This document shows, piece after piece, positions 45,118-57,848 of a stretch of DNA of 64,000 bases. Origin of the DNA: Nigrospora sphaerica (taxonomy: Eukaryota; Ascomycota; Sordariomycetes; Amphisphaeriales; Apiosporaceae). A program made the position numbers and the translations under genes. The first letter of the stretch is position 1, and each line of letters starts with the position of its first letter. The notes below the pieces were generated by a model. It did no database searches, was not told where the DNA came from, and was given only the letters and a program-made list of their open reading frames with translations. Where the stretch lies: NCBI GenBank assembly GCA_018287875.1, contig JAGVVL010000009.1:4402001-4466000 (forward strand), given 5' to 3'.

Positions 45118-46734
45118 ATGATGGACCGTCTGTACGACCACGGCATCGGCGTCGTCGTCGTCTGCACCGTCTGTATTCCCGTCGTCACGGTGTTGACGAG
45201 CCTGCGAATGTGGGTTCGCTGGAGGATGAACAACTTGGGTATGGACGACTACCTGTTGGTGGCGGGGTTGGTGAGTTTCTGGAAGCCCTTATCACGCCGT
45301 TTTTCTTTCCTTTGGGTCGGGGGGTCGGTTTTCGGGGCAGCTCGCAAGTATGATAGGGGATCAATACCGTGATCCGATGACAGGACACCCCTCGGGCCTC
45401 CCCTTCCCTTCCCTCCGGACCAGACGGCATGCTGGCCCTTTTCCGTGCTGACTTGTGTTTCACCAGGTGCTGTGGCTCGTCTCAACGGCTTTTGTGTTCC
45501 CGGCGTGTTGGAACGGGCTCGGGGCGCACGCGGGGCGGTACACGGCGGCGCAAGGGACGGCGGCGCGCAAGTACTTCTTCTTCTTCCAGGACTTTTACGT
45601 GTGGGCCAACATCCCCATCAAGATCTCGCTGTGCCTGACGCTCATCCGGCTGAGCGCGCGGGCGCCGGTGCGCTGGCTGCTGTACGGACTTTGCTTCGTC
45701 GTCCTCGGCAGCTCCGTCGGCAGCAACGCCTACCTGCTGACCAACTGCCGCCCCTTCGACGCCGTCTGGAACGTCGCCCTCACCGGCGCCGCCTGCCGCC
45801 CGCCGGCTGGCCAGGTCACCCTCGGCAACGTCTACTCGGCCATTAACATCGCCGTCGACTGGATTGTCGCCTTGCTGCCCGTCCACCTGCTCTGGCGCCT
45901 GCAGATGGCCTGGCGTCAGAAGCTCACCGTCATGATGATCCTCTCCCTCGGCATCATCGCTAGCACCGCCACCCTGCTCCGTCTGGGCACGCTGTCCAAG
46001 CTCGCCGACCCCGAAGATTACCTCTGTAAGCCATTTGCTTTTCTCAATTGTACTCTTCCCGCGGGCAGCGCTTTGTGAAAAGGCCCCCAGCCCCCACGGG
46101 TCTGCCAAGGAGGTGGTGCTGACATGTGACTTGGGGTTTAGTCGGTATCGGCAGGGTCACGCTGTGGACCGTCTTGGAGCTGGCGCTGGCGCTTACGGCG
46201 GCCTCGCTGTACTCGCTCAAGCCGCTCGTGCGGCGCTGGTTCGGCGGCCACGGCTGCGAGGTCGAGCGCGGCGTTCGGGAGCCGCACGACTGCCAGTCAA
46301 GTTTCATGCGGCGCAAGTTCCAGCGGACCCAGAGCGCCGACTTGTCGTTGGCGGCCGAGGTCGGTCTGGCCACCATGATCAGCGGCCGCAGCCGCAGCCG
46401 CCGGCGCGACGACGGCGATGCGACCCACGACGACAACAGTGATGGCCACGATCGGAATGGCGGCGGCGGCGGCTACACGAAACCGCGCGCCGAGCAAGTC
46501 GAATTCGACCACGGCCCCCGCCGCACGCCCGACGAAAGCTACCAGGCTATCGCCACCCCCCCGGGCCTGGACGGCAGCGCCGCCGTCGCGCTGGGCACCC
46601 GTAGCATCTGCTGCGCGACGAACCAGAGCCCGGCCCCCAAGCGCGGGCGCGGGCGCGGGCGCGCGAACACGGCCAGGGCGGCGGCAGGGATCATACACAT
46701 TACCAAGACCATTGCCAGAACGGCAACCAGGTAA
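45118..46734 (+). CDS. SAT4/rhodopsin-like seven-helix membrane protein
   Basis: Exons 45118-45270, 45467-46025 and 46142-46734; introns of 196 and 116 bases; 434 residues. Seven hydrophobic segments are visible, from VVVVCTVCIPVVTVLTSLRM through LELALALTAASLYSLKPLV. Family landmarks are RMWVRWRMNNLGMDDYLLVAG after helix 1, NCRPFDAVWN in the outer loop, and YSAINIAVDWIVALLPVHLLW. This is the fungal rhodopsin-domain (SAT4) family, related to Pth11-type receptors; no Cys-rich CFEM domain precedes it. The C-terminal 160 residues are a hydrophilic Arg/Ser/Gly-rich cytosolic tail. Ligand and function are unknown. The phase of all junctions agrees with the family sequence. The start has a second Met directly behind it. 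Confidence 0.85.
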
Positions 46735-48219
46735 AAATTGATAACTAATGGGGTGGGAAAGGGAAACGGAAGGGAGTGGGAAAAGCTTGATTGCACAGTA
46801 GACGGGCCCTTCCGCTTCGTAGCGCCGTCGCCTGGCAACTCCCTGACACACTGAAGACTAATAATAATACCAAAATACCCAATTGACCAAGACTCTTCGG
46901 AAGCTTTACCCACCCGTCCCCTGCAGAAACGGGGAGGGGTATGGCGGGGAGAGAAAAAAGATGGGGCTACCGGGCTCGTGTGTGTATGTGTATGCACGTG
47001 TCTCAAACTCGAATGTGCCCCGTGTGTGTGCGTGTACGTGTGTGTGATCCCTTATCTCTTTTAACATTGAATATTCGAGAGACAGGGAATGAATGGCACT
47101 GCGTGCAGGGTTGCAACCGTCAGGGCGCGCGGGTGGGTTGTGATACCAAAAAGCGCAATTGCCGTTTCACCCCGGCGGCGTGTCATGTTGTTTTTTTGCT
47201 CGGGGTTGCAACAAACTGCCCGGACCACCAAAGCCAGCCGACCGCGACCAGATTTTGACGAACAAAGCCCGGGAGTTTCCCCCTGCTGGAGCACAGAAGG
47301 TTTTGTTGCCGCTACGGTCGCGGTAGGGTAGGGTAGTGCATTGTATGGGGAGAGAGTGGTTCGGTTTGGATGATGAACGCTGGGGTTTCGGCGCAAAACC
47401 ATCAACTCCGCCTCGATTCCATCATCTGCCCATTCCGCTCATCATCGTGGCGCTCCCTCGACCGAGGAGCGGAGAGGGGAGTGGGGGACCACTACGGGTT
47501 CGGGGAACCCGGCAGGAATATTAGACAGGGTCTCTGGGCGGACATGGATGGAGAGGGAAACAGAGCCGAAACGGACGTGGCCAGGCTCACGTTTGACGTC
47601 AGTGGTTGGGAACCTCCTCCCCCCGTTAAGATTTACGTGGGCGGACGGCTTGGCAGCAAGCGGTGGTTTGTATAGCGTCTAGGCAAGAGGAGTCGCTCGA
47701 ATATGACGCGGGCAAATCGATTTTGTGGCTACCTGACAACTGTGGGCAGAGTTCGAACCCTCAGGCGACCGCTCTGGCGCGGTATGTTTGATACACTGGC
47801 CCGCCCTACGTACCGTCGGGTAGACCTCGTACAGCAGAACAGGTGACGCTTCAGCGGTTGATGGCGATGCGACAGACGATGACCATGATGATGGAAAGGG
47901 GGGAGGGCGCGATATGCGTCTGTCCTCGGAGTCCAACACAAATCACGCACACACTGCCAAGCTTTCTTTCGACTGCGCCGCGCGCCGCGCCGGCCAAGAA
48001 TGACGATGGGGCGAGCAGTGCTCGATAGGCATGCGCTGGCTGACTGCCTCAGCTGCTCGACTGGCCAGCGAGGCCAGTTCGAGGCCGGGCAGGCACAGGA
48101 CCGAAGCTTCCGGGTCAGCACGCCAAGATCATAACAACGTGGGACATCCCCGATAAAACAGGCTGTGGAGGGAAGGATATCCCATTGGGCGCTTTTCGCC
48201 AGCTCAGGGGTTGTACGAA

Positions 48220-48236
48220 GGGGGGGGGGGGGGGGG
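48220..48236. repeat. Poly-G tract
   Basis: Seventeen consecutive G in non-coding sequence. Confidence 0.95.
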
Positions 48237-49497
48237 AAGGGCCTAGCCAGCACACCCTCCACATCCAAAATGCTTTTGATAGTGAACGGTTCGGCTCGGG
48301 CTGGGCCTACATCAAGGTGCATTGCGCTAAAACTGGCCGCGGCTCCCCTATGGCTACGCGCGAGTAGGTACATGAAGTCAAGGTAGGGCTGCGAGATATG
48401 TAATAGGTAGCCATGTGCTCCTGTCGGCGCGTGTGGCTGGTTTGGGCTGGCGCCGAAGGAAGCACGACACACGACAGCAAAAACCTGTCGGATAGAATAA
48501 ATTTGATGGAACGACGCAGCGTGCGTGAGCACTGTCGCAGCACGAGAATGTCACCGGGTGCGTCGACCTACCAAAGAGTCGAAGCGGGAAAAGCCTCCCA
48601 GCGTCACGAAGCGGGCGAGGGGCGGGCGGAAGGCAGTCCTAGGTTCCAGGATGCTCCTCGTTAGCGACAGGCAAGCGGATCGGGGTCCAAATGAACCCAA
48701 AGCGGGCAGCAGGTGGTGACGAGCCCCCCCCCATCAATCATCGATTCATGGGATCATTGTCTATCTGGTAAAACGACATGGGCACCAGACGGCAGACCCT
48801 GGATCGGCTTGGATCGACGGCGCAGAATGCGACGCGGGCTGGGGATACTCTCGTAATGTCGCTCCGTTTTCATTTTTATGTCACCTTACCCGCTGATGAG
48901 CGGTAGGATTCGTTTCGACGCTGCGGCGTTTGTTGTTTCTTGGAGCACCCGACGGCAGGCACCACTGCGACCTCAGGCGGGCCCAGCAGCGACAGGGCTG
49001 CTTTAAAGTACCCTAGTTTGTACCTTAGGTACGGGCCTGCCTATTGAGCTCACCTTTTGTGTCCGCGGCCAAAGCCCGCCAAGATGCCTACTTGATTATC
49101 GCCATGGCGCCGTGGCTCAGCCCCCTAGCCAACTAGCCAATCCGGCGAGGCGTACGCACGTCTTAGTTGGGGGCGACGGCTGGCGTTATCAGTTGGGGGG
49201 ATCTACAGGTACACGGCTGACTGCGCACCTCATACATATTCGCATGTGCCTGACCGGGCCCTGTCATCGGGACCACTAATGGGAGAAGCTAGCGCACAAC
49301 CTGCAACTGCTGCTGCTGCTGGAGGCCCCCTAGCAGGTGCTGCAGCCACCACCTGAACCATCACTCTCGGTACATGTGTACCTACATACATGTACATACA
49401 TACCTACCTGCCGGTACCTACCGACCCTGCTAGGAGGTACTACATATGCCGGCGCCCTACAGATTGGCACTTCCCGTCGTCATAACCGTCGTTCCAA

Positions 49498-49513
49498 CCC
49501 CCCCCCCCCCCCC
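49498..49513. repeat. Poly-C tract
   Basis: Sixteen consecutive C in non-coding sequence. Confidence 0.95.
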
Positions 49514-50274
49514 AGCCCTTTTCGTCGCTTTGTTCGCCGCCATTCTCCCCCATCTTTGCTTCCGCACGGTATCCCATTGCAATCCGGCTTTTTGGCGGTT
49601 CCCGGTTCCCGTGTCATCCCATTGACCAATTTGTACAATATTTCTATTATCGCCGCCTGCCCGAGCGCGCTTTCTCTCCATCGTTTTACCGCCTCCTCGT
49701 CGCGCTCAGCCTTGCTCGGACAGTCGAGAGTCCGTCGCCGACCCGTTCGTGCCGTCCCAACTTTCCTCGAGTCGGCGCTTCCAGACCGTCTTCCATTTAC
49801 CCCCGTCTTTTAAACTCTTTCTGCCGGCTCTTCCTGCCTGCGCAGCCCGTCGCCCATTGCCCACCCATCTCCTGTCCAGCTGGCCTGATCTTTCTGCTCA
49901 TTATAATCCCTGGTTCGAGGCGCCCTACCGTCCGTATCTCTCAACCTCAAAACTCCCTTCTTCTCGGTTGTACTATATCGTCCAGTCCTGCGCTGGGCCT
50001 GCGTCGTGTACTCGCTAGCACCCTCTCGTCCGCCTCCGCCGCTACTGTCGGCCTCAGACCCGCCACGCCGTTTTTCTCGAATCAGGCCCGTCCGTCAACG
50101 TAAACGCCCCCCGGCGTGTGATATCATCGATTCGGCGCCCGGAATCCAGCCCACTGCTACAGTCGCCGCCGCCCTCACCCCGTCCCCTAACGCCCTCCGG
50201 CGCCCGCCGCCCGATCCTCACACAAACTAATAGCATCTAATCGAAGGCCGAGATACCAAAGTCGCCGCGCTGCC

Positions 50275-52076
50275 ATGGACTGGTCAATGTCCCAACCGGC
50301 GTCCTTTCGCCTCAACCAACTGGCCGTGAATCCGTCAGTCGCCGGCCTCGAGTTTACCGACTGGGCCACCAACACCACCCTCGAGATCATGAAGAAACCA
50401 CCGCCCGCCGAAGCGCATCCCTCCATCGGCCATCTGACCCTCCTCGTCTTCGAGGCCGTCATGCAGGTCGTCTGCGTCAGCTTGCCTGGCTACATCATCG
50501 CCCGCCTGGGCTATTTTGATGCCGATAAGCAAAAGTTTCTGGCCAACCTCAATGTGATGCTCTTCACCCCCTGCCTGATCTTCACCAAGCTCGCTTCGCA
50601 ACTCAATGCCGACAAACTTGTCGAACTGGGTGTCATTCCCATCATCTTCATCATTCAGACCCTGATCTCGTACGTCGTGTCGATTATTGTAGCCAAGCTG
50701 TTCCGCTTGGGAAAACGGCCTGCCAACTTCGTTACCGCCATGGGCGTATTCGGCAACTCCAACTCGCTTCCCATCTCCCTCGTCATTTCTCTCTCCCAGA
50801 CGCTCAGGGGTCTGCACTGGGATCGCATCAAGGGCGATAACGATGACGAAGTCGCCGCACGCGGCATTCTGTACCTCCTGATATTCCAACAGCTCGGCCA
50901 GCTGGTGCGGTGGAGCTGGGGCTACCACGTTCTCCTGGCGCCCAAGGATAAGTATGAGGATTACCGCGATGAAACGTTGGAGGAGGGTCGCTACACCGAC
51001 GAGGACCCGCGCGAGGTCAACAATGTGCTGATTCCGGGCCTGGACGGCATTCCCACCGACGACGACCACCGCGATGCGCAGAGTACGGACGGATCTGAGG
51101 TATATGAGCCGGCTGGCCGGACACCCGTCGCCGGCACATCGAACGCCTCCCCTGTTGACTCGGACGACGAGGACGCGAAATCCGGCAAAAAGGCAAACGG
51201 CAAGCAGAACGGAAACGGTTTCCACGCTCTACCCAGCAGCGGCCTCCACGGCAACGAGGACATGATGTCATTCCCGCGCGTCCACGAACACCAAGAGTCG
51301 GAAATTCCCAAGGGTGTCAGGGGATACATGGTGAAAGCCAAGAAGAGCGTGTATGGTGCGGCGGCCTGCACCAAGCGACGCGCCGTCGAGACATCTCGCC
51401 GCGCTTTCAACGGGCTCCCTGCCTTCATGCAGACGGCTCTGCGGGGCCTGTGGACGGCATGGTCCAAGGTTTACAACTTCCTTTGGGATTTCATGAACCC
51501 GCCGCTCTGGGCCATGCTGATCGCCGTCGTGGTCGCCTCCATACCCGACCTGCAACGCCTGTTTTTTGAGGAGGGCTCTTTTGTTAAGAACAGTGTCACC
51601 AGCGCCGTCAAATCCAGCGCCGGTGTCGCCGTGCCCCTGATTCTGGTCGTGCTTGGCGCCAACCTCGCCCGAAACACTCAGAAGCACGAATCGGCGGACC
51701 CCGAAGAGGCCCAGATCGGCACCCGGCTGCTCGTCGCCTCGCTCATCAGCCGCATGCTTCTCCCCACCATCATCATGGCACCGATTTTGGCCCTGATTGC
51801 GAAATACGTTCCCGTCAGCATCCTCGACGACCCCATTTTCATTGTGGTTTGCTTCCTGCTCACGGGCGCGCCCAGCGCCCTGCAACTGGCCCAGATCTGC
51901 CAGATCAACGAAGTCTACGAGGGTGTCATGGGCAATGTCCTATTCCAGAGCTACGTCGTCTGGTAAGCTGAACAAACACGCGTGATTGGAATCGTGACTA
52001 ACAGGGAACCAGGATCCTACCTTCAACGTTGATTTTGGTTATGATGGCCCTTGAGACACTGGAGTGGGCCAAGTGA
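50275..52076 (+). CDS. PIN-like auxin efflux carrier family protein
   Basis: Exons 50275-51962 and 52013-52076; the 50-base intron (GTAAGC..GACTAAC..CAG) adds the last membrane segment; 583 residues. The N-terminal half has about five membrane spans (TLLVFEAVMQVVCVSLPGY, NVMLFTPCLIFTKL, IIFIIQTLISYVVSIIV and others) with the conserved NSNSLPISLV. A hydrophilic cytosolic loop of roughly 200 residues, rich in Asp, Lys and Gly, follows, then about five more spans (PPLWAMLIAVVVASIP, AVPLILVVLGANLA, TGAPSALQLAQI). This is the Pfam membrane-transport family of plant PIN proteins and yeast YLR152C-like proteins; the fungal substrate is not established. The start has context GCCATGG. Confidence 0.9.
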
Positions 52077-53925
52077 GCGCCTCGGTGTCTTGACTGTTTT
52101 GCATCACCACAAACCAGAAAAAAAAACTTATTTTGTGTACGAAAAGCCTCGAAAAAGTATGCGATCGCGATGCGGAGTCGGGCGGTCCGGGTAACATGGA
52201 CCGCGCAAAAGCGTTACAAGCGGCAGTGGCGGAAAGGCCACTGTCCGCCCTCCCACGGTGTGATTGATGGTCTGATCGCACGTGCTGTTTCAAAAAAAAA
52301 AGTATGGGCTTGCGTTACGCAAAAGGAACACGCCCCGGGTCCGTGGAAGGATATGCGGTCGGCTCGAGAGTGTTGCGATACGCTTCAAGGCTTCGGCGGC
52401 AGCCCTAGCGCATATGAGTGCTGGTCGACAACATCCGCCCGCGTTCGAACATTCCGCAGGGGAAGACGTGGAGCGGCGTACCAAGGCAGGACGAGATGGA
52501 AGGTGGGTGGGACAAAAGGTCAGCTAGAGAAGTTTCAGGGTGGTCAGACGGGAACTAATGTAGAAAATATCGAATATCCATTCACATATCACCTAGGCAT
52601 ACAGCGCTAGGTCGGCGCTCTCTTTCGACCTTGTTCGTTTAGACCGCTAGCAGACGGCAATAGGTGACGGTGTCGGTGTGCTAGCTCGAGCGTTCGCGGA
52701 CGGGCCAAAATAAGGATGGGGATGAATAAGTGTGTACGGTTTTCCAGAGGAACACGACGAGGGCTGTAACTGGGTTAGTCTTTGGTCAGCATTTCGGTCA
52801 GCCAGGCAAGTTTTTCCTCCCCAAGCCCCTGGAGAGTCCGGCAGCTTTTCAACCTTGACAGGAAAACCCAATGGGGAAATGTTCCGGGTCGCGCTCATGC
52901 AGTGTGAGCCCGCTCCTATCGGAAACTCGCGAGTCAGTTCGCCAAAGCTCTCAGTGCCAGTCCTTCAGTCACCTTCTTCCCCGCGTGCTGCCGTCGGGCA
53001 GGTGACGCTTTCCTGCGGGGAATCTCGTCGGCGAAACCAGCCCGGCTCTTCCTCTTGCTCGGGCATCGTCGATCGACCTGTTGTCGTCCGAGCCTTTGCC
53101 CCCTCTCTAACCCCGGTTTCACCTTGTTTCGTGGGAGACTTTGGGGCAATTAGCTTCAGCAGCTGGACGAAAGAGTGAAAAACAAACAAAAAGCCAAGGC
53201 GGCCTCCGTCAACACGGACGGAGGAACGGCCGATCTCTCGATGCCTAGTTTCCGGATCTTCGACACCCTTGTCCCCAAGAGGCTGCGTGCCGGCCTATTG
53301 GAGGTAAAGGTCCCGACGAGAAAAGCTCAATAGCCCCCCCTGCGGGGTCGCGGGGCGGCCAATGGGGGAGACGGGTACGCGAGGGATGCGAACACGAATA
53401 AGACGGAGGCTCAAGGGGATGGTTTCCCAGGGAGAAGAGGGTGTCCACGCCGGCGATCTTGCACATCGTGGAGGGACCGAGGGAACCATGGGTGGACGTC
53501 AGGCGGCACGTGCTAATTCTCTCTCCGCCCTTCGGCTTCTGTCGCTCGCGTCCCTCCCCGCCCATGACCGATGACATCGATAGTCAAGGCGATCCGTCAC
53601 CAGACCCATTTTCGTCAGGTTGCCGAGATTGGGGTTATGGAGGATTACAAGTAGGGACGGCACGACGCCCTTGTGGCCCCTCCCCCACGTGTGCGCCACT
53701 TGTTTACTGCGTTCCGCTCACACGTCTTTCCTAGGCCGGGCGCGGGGAATACGGAATCCCATCCACCGCTGTTTCTCTTCGGCTTGGCTGGCAAGACGCC
53801 GTGTACTCAACCGGGTACCACCCGGCACCCGTGGGTTGCCACGCTACCGACCACAGCAGAGGCAGGCAGCCATCGCCAGTCGACGAGTCACGAGCGCCGC
53901 TTGCCAAGCAGGGCCCAGGGTCACC
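52077..53925. other. Intergenic region before the P450
   Basis: No convincing gene. The frame of the P450 is open upstream to about 53620, but that part lacks P450 features and a membrane anchor, so it is treated as leader. Confidence 0.55.
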
Positions 53926-55610
53926 ATGCTGGCGACACTGGACTGGACACTGGCCAAGTCGGCTGTCGTCGCGTGCGTGATGCTGGGGCTGTATACGCTG
54001 TACCTGACGGTACAATACGGGCGGCAGGAGCTGCAGATCCGTCGCATCGGCGGAGTGCGGGCGCCGTCGTTGGCACGGAATCCGGTCGGCGGCATCCGCT
54101 GGTTCTACGGGGCAGCGCGGGCGCAAATGCGGCACGGGCTGCTACAGTACTTTGACGAGATGATCGAGCAGAAGGGCTCGGCAGCGACGGGGGCCGTGGT
54201 AGAACTGCAGATCCAGCGCACGCGTTATCTCATCACGCGCGACCCGGAGCACATCAAGGCGGTACTGGCGACCCAGTTTGGCGACTTCGGCAAGGGCGAC
54301 ATCTTCCACATGCTGTGGCGGCCGTTCCTGGGCGACAGCATCTTCACGACGGACGGGCCGCTGTGGCACGAGAGCCGCAGCATGATCCGGCCCATGTTCG
54401 TCAAGGACCGCGTGAGCGACCTCGTCGTCTTCGAGCGCTGGACGGCGGCGCTGCTGGGCAAGATGGACCAAGGGGGAGCCGCGACGGCGGCGGGCGTCGA
54501 CATCCAGGACCTCTTCTACCGCATGACGCTCGACGTGACGACCGACTTCCTGTTCGGGCACGCGGCCGACGCGCTCGCCGACGCGCGCTGCGAGTTCGCC
54601 GAGGCCTTCAACGAGGTGCAGAAGCTGCAGATGTACCTGACGATGCTGGGGCCATTCCAGCAGTGCATCCCGCGCGGCCGGTACCGGCGCGGCATCGCCA
54701 CCATCGACCGCTTCGTCATGCCCTACATCGAGGCCGCGCTGGCGTTGCCGGCGGCCGAGCTCGAGAAGCTGTCCAACTCGGACCGCGACTTCACCTTCCT
54801 GCACGCCGTGGCCCGCACGACGCGCGACCCGCGCGTGCTGCGCGACCAGCTCGTCGCCGTGCTGCTGGCCGGACGCGACACGACGGCGGCGACGCTCTCG
54901 TGGGCCGTCTACGAGCTGGCGGCGCGGCCCGACTGCTGGCGTCGCCTACGCCGCGATGTGCTCGACAAGCTGGGCCGCCACGGCGCGCCCGCCTACGCCG
55001 ACCTCAAAGACCTGACGTATCTGCGCTGGGTGCTGAACGAGACGCTGCGCCTCTACCCGGCCGTGCCCTTCAACCTGCGCACCGCCCACGTCGACACGAC
55101 GATACCCGGCGGCGGCCGGCCCGGCGACCCCGCCGTCGCCGTCCTCGCCGGCGACGTCGTCGTCTACTCGCCCCTCGCCATGCAGCGCTGCCGTCGCCTC
55201 TACCCCGACGCCGCCGACGCCCCGGCCTTGGCCGACCCCGCCCGCTTCGCCCCCGAGCGCTGGGAGACGTGGTCCCCCAAGGCCTGGAACTACGTGCCTT
55301 TTAACGGCGGGCCTCGCATCTGCGTCGGCCAGAACTTTGCCCTGACCGAGATGGCCTATGTTCGTTAGTGATTCCCTCTCCTCCCCCCTCCCACCCCCAA
55401 AACCCAGAATTAACCGGCCCGCGAAAAGTGGTCCGCATCCTGCAAAGGTACGAGTCCATCGAATACGTCGGCGACTGGAATGCCCAGTATTACGAGCCCG
55501 AGATCGTCGGCAAGCCCGGCCAGAGCGTCCGCGTCCGCCTGTTTGAGGAAGCCGAGGTGCCGCGGCCGGCGTCCGAAAAACAGCAACAGCAGCAGCAGCA
55601 CGCGGTTTGA
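53926..55610 (+). CDS. Cytochrome P450, CYP52-like
   Basis: Exons 53926-55363 and 55429-55610; 65-base intron, donor GTTAGT; 539 residues. It starts with an ER signal anchor (VVACVMLGLYTLYLTV). The C-helix motif is WHESRSMIRP, the I-helix AGRDTT is at 315-320, ExxR at 372-375 (ETLR), PERW before the loop, and the heme loop FNGGPRICVGQNFALTEMAY has Cys466. The AGRDTT and FNGGPRICxGQ forms are typical of the CYP52/CYP539/CYP584 groups, which often hydroxylate alkanes or fatty acids at the omega end; the substrate here is unknown. The earlier possible donor (GTTCGT at 55360) would break the frame, so 55364 was chosen. The C-terminus carries a short CAG-encoded Gln run. It lies next to an unrelated secreted protease; a shared pathway is not evident. 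Confidence 0.9.
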
Positions 55611-56301
55611 AAGAAAAAGAGGAAAGCGCACGCGCTTACGAGGTTTGTGATGGCACGATTCGCCAGGCTTTGGACGAGCGGTTTGGGGGGAGAAGAGATT
55701 CCCGTCGCGCTGTTGAGGGGGAGGATTGATCATGTCCGGCAAGTGGCAGTGTGGGGTTGGTGTGTCGCTTCGAGAAGGAGCATTGCTAAGCGGTCTCGTG
55801 GGCATGGCAACGTGGTAGATTCATCGGGGTATACAAAACAAACAGGTAGACACTGTATCCGTTGGCAACTGTGTCCTCTGGAGACGGACGCTTCCCGCGT
55901 TGACTGGGGCTTCTTTCGGCCCATGACTACACCCGTGTCAACCCTTCTCTCCCTCTCCTCATTTTTACTCCGAGTCAACACTTGTTTGTTTTTTGGAACC
56001 CCTATCTCTTGTTGTGTGCCTTTTATCTCCTCACCCCCGAGCCTGTCTCTTTTTTGTCTCCCTACCCAATCAGTCAGTCACCCACGCCCACACACAGCCT
56101 CAACAGCGACGCTTATGTAGTTGGGTTGTGCCACCTGTGCTTTTACATGGCGGTATGCAGCGATAGAACGCCGGTCGCCAGCCGGGGGCTGAGGACGGTG
56201 GCAAGGGAATGTGGCAGGTAGAAGTTACGCTGGCTGTACATGGCACTATGCTATTATGCATCTACACGGACGTGTGCACGTATTACCCGGGGACAGCTTC
56301 C

Positions 56302-56332
<31 letters not shown>

Positions 56333-56424
56333 GATTACCAGTACGAGTTACGAGGACGCAGCTTTGCCCGGGCATCAAGACCGTGTTGACCCATCCCGTC
56401 CTAGTCGCCAAGGCGCCCCGGCTA
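55611..56424. other. Intergenic region between convergent genes
   Basis: Holds an ATT trinucleotide run at 56305-56331 and no gene. Confidence 0.6.
56305..56331. repeat. (ATT)n microsatellite
   Basis: About nine tandem TTA/ATT triplets about 95 bases downstream of the subtilase stop codon. Confidence 0.95.
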
Positions 56425-57765
56425 TTACTGGCCCGAGCCGTTGTAGGCAAGCAAGTTGGCGGCCCCCTTGGCGTTGTCGACGACGTCGGCTTGGGCCAGC
56501 CGCTTGAGGTTCTGGACGGCATCGTCGGCGCGGGCGAAGCCGTCGTAGGCCGTCTTGAGGTACAGGAGCAGGCCGGCGACGTGGGGCGCCGCCATCGAGG
56601 TGCCCGTCATCCAGTACGTGGCGTCGTCGTCGGCGTTCCACGTCGACAGCACGTTGACGCCGGGCGCGAAGATGTCGACGGCGGGACCCCAGTTGCTAAA
56701 AGCGGCGCGCGTGTGGTTCTCGTAGATGGCGCCGACCGTTAGGGCGTCGGGCGCGGCGCCGGGTGAGTACTGGCCGGCGTCGTCGTCGGTGTTGCCAGCC
56801 GCGGCCACGACGACGACGCCGCGCCGGCGGGCCGCCTCGATGAGGCGCGACGCGGCGGGCGAGTAGTCGCCCTGGATGCTGATGCTGACTACGGCGTCGT
56901 CGGCGCGGCCCTCGGCCGTGATGTTGTTGACGGCCCACTCGAGGCCGTCGAGGATGTGAGCCGTTGTGCCGCGGCCGGTGCGGTCCAGCACCTTGACGGC
57001 CACGAGGCCGGCGCGCTTGGCCACGCCGTACGTGCGCGCCGCGATGGTGCCGGCGCAGTGCGTGCCGTGGCCAAAGTCGTCGACGAAACCGACGTCGGGG
57101 TAAGCGCTGTAGCCCCAGACGGCGCGGCCCTCGAACTCGGCGTGCGTCGTCCGGATCCCACTGTCCACAACGTACGCCCACGTGCCCGCCCCCGTCGCCC
57201 CCTCCGCGTACACGTACCCGGCCTGGTTCGACGCCCGGTGCGAGATGGAGCACAGCCCCCACGGCGCCGCCTGCTGGTTCTGCAGGCGCCCGCCCTTGGC
57301 CGTCGCCGCATAGATGCGCAGCGGCTCCACGTGCAGCACCGACGCGTTGCCCCGGATCCGCTCCACCACATCGACGGGGAGGTTGCCCAGGTAGGCCACG
57401 AAGAGATCGCCGATATGCCAGCGCTTCTCGACGCCGCCGTAGGTGGGCGCGTCTACGTCATCGTCGCCGTCGTCACGGCTGCGTTTCGACAGCGCATGGG
57501 TCAGGAGGTCGGCCACCCAGTCCACGTGCTCTTGTATCGCGATGCGGCCGAGCTCGCCCTTGAGAGTGATTATGTACTTGTCGCGGGTCGCGCGGTCGGG
57601 GTTTGCGAAGGAAAGCGGCAGGGTGAAGGCTTGGTTCGGGACCGATTTCAGGCCCGTCTGCTGGGCCAACCCATTAACGTCGGCGGCCTTCGGGAGCGCG
57701 GTAACGATAGTGGCGAAGCCGAGGAGGGAAGTGCCCAGCAGGCTCAACAGTCGGAGAGAAACCAT
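56425..57765 (-). CDS. Secreted subtilisin-like serine protease (S8) with I9 propeptide
   Basis: Single-exon gene of 446 residues. It has a signal peptide (LRLLSLLGTSLLGFATIVTA) and an inhibitor I9 propeptide (DKYIITLKGELGRIAIQEHV, ending before APWGLCSISH). The peptidase domain has the complete triad: Asp201 (YVVDSGIRTTH), His233 (GHGTHCAGT) and Ser390 (GTSMAAPHVAG). The oxyanion region reads VVVAAAGNTDDDAG. This is the proteinase K-like group, secreted endopeptidases used for nutrition or host/cuticle degradation. The propeptide is longer than usual owing to an Asp-rich insert with KRS and EKRW, which could be kexin sites. The Met at 57765 is chosen because the signal peptide starts directly there; the frame extends to a Met at 57798. 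The stop is followed by an ATT run. Confidence 0.92.
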   Translation of the reverse strand: MVSLRLLSLLGTSLLGFATIVTALPKAADVNGLAQQTGLKSVPNQAFTLPLSFANPDRATRDKYIITLKGELGRIAIQEHVDWVADLLTHALSKRSRDDGDDDVDAPTYGGVEKRWHIGDLFVAYLGNLPVDVVERIRGNASVLHVEPLRIYAATAKGGRLQNQQAAPWGLCSISHRASNQAGYVYAEGATGAGTWAYVVDSGIRTTHAEFEGRAVWGYSAYPDVGFVDDFGHGTHCAGTIAARTYGVAKRAGLVAVKVLDRTGRGTTAHILDGLEWAVNNITAEGRADDAVVSISIQGDYSPAASRLIEAARRRGVVVVAAAGNTDDDAGQYSPGAAPDALTVGAIYENHTRAAFSNWGPAVDIFAPGVNVLSTWNADDDATYWMTGTSMAAPHVAGLLLYLKTAYDGFARADDAVQNLKRLAQADVVDNAKGAANLLAYNGSGQ

Positions 57766-57840
57766 GTTTGCGATACGGGATAGCCAAACCGCAGCCAAGA
57801 ACTGGGCCTGTGACTGGGCTCAACCCTTCGGCCCCCCGAC

Positions 57841-57848
57841 CTTTATAT
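57841..57848 (-). promoter_or_regulatory. Probable TATA box of the subtilase gene
   Basis: On the minus strand the sequence reads ATATAAAG, 76 bases upstream of the ATG at 57765, a normal distance for a fungal TATA element. Confidence 0.5.

Larger units (their letters stand above)
46735..50274. other. Long intergenic gap with homopolymer tracts
   Basis: It contains a 17-base G run at 48220-48236 and a 16-base C run at 49498-49513. GTACCTA/TACATA-rich sequence lies around 49005-49040 and 49370-49445. 49600-50270 is strongly pyrimidine-rich and is probably the leader of the next gene. No convincing ORF is present. Confidence 0.55.

Noticed and set aside
47740..47790. tRNA-like GTTCGAACC box
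   Set aside because: The flanking bases cannot form a T stem and no A box or acceptor stem fits; no tRNA gene was found in the window.
56956..57783. 275-codon plus-strand ORF
   Set aside because: Antisense shadow of the subtilase gene.
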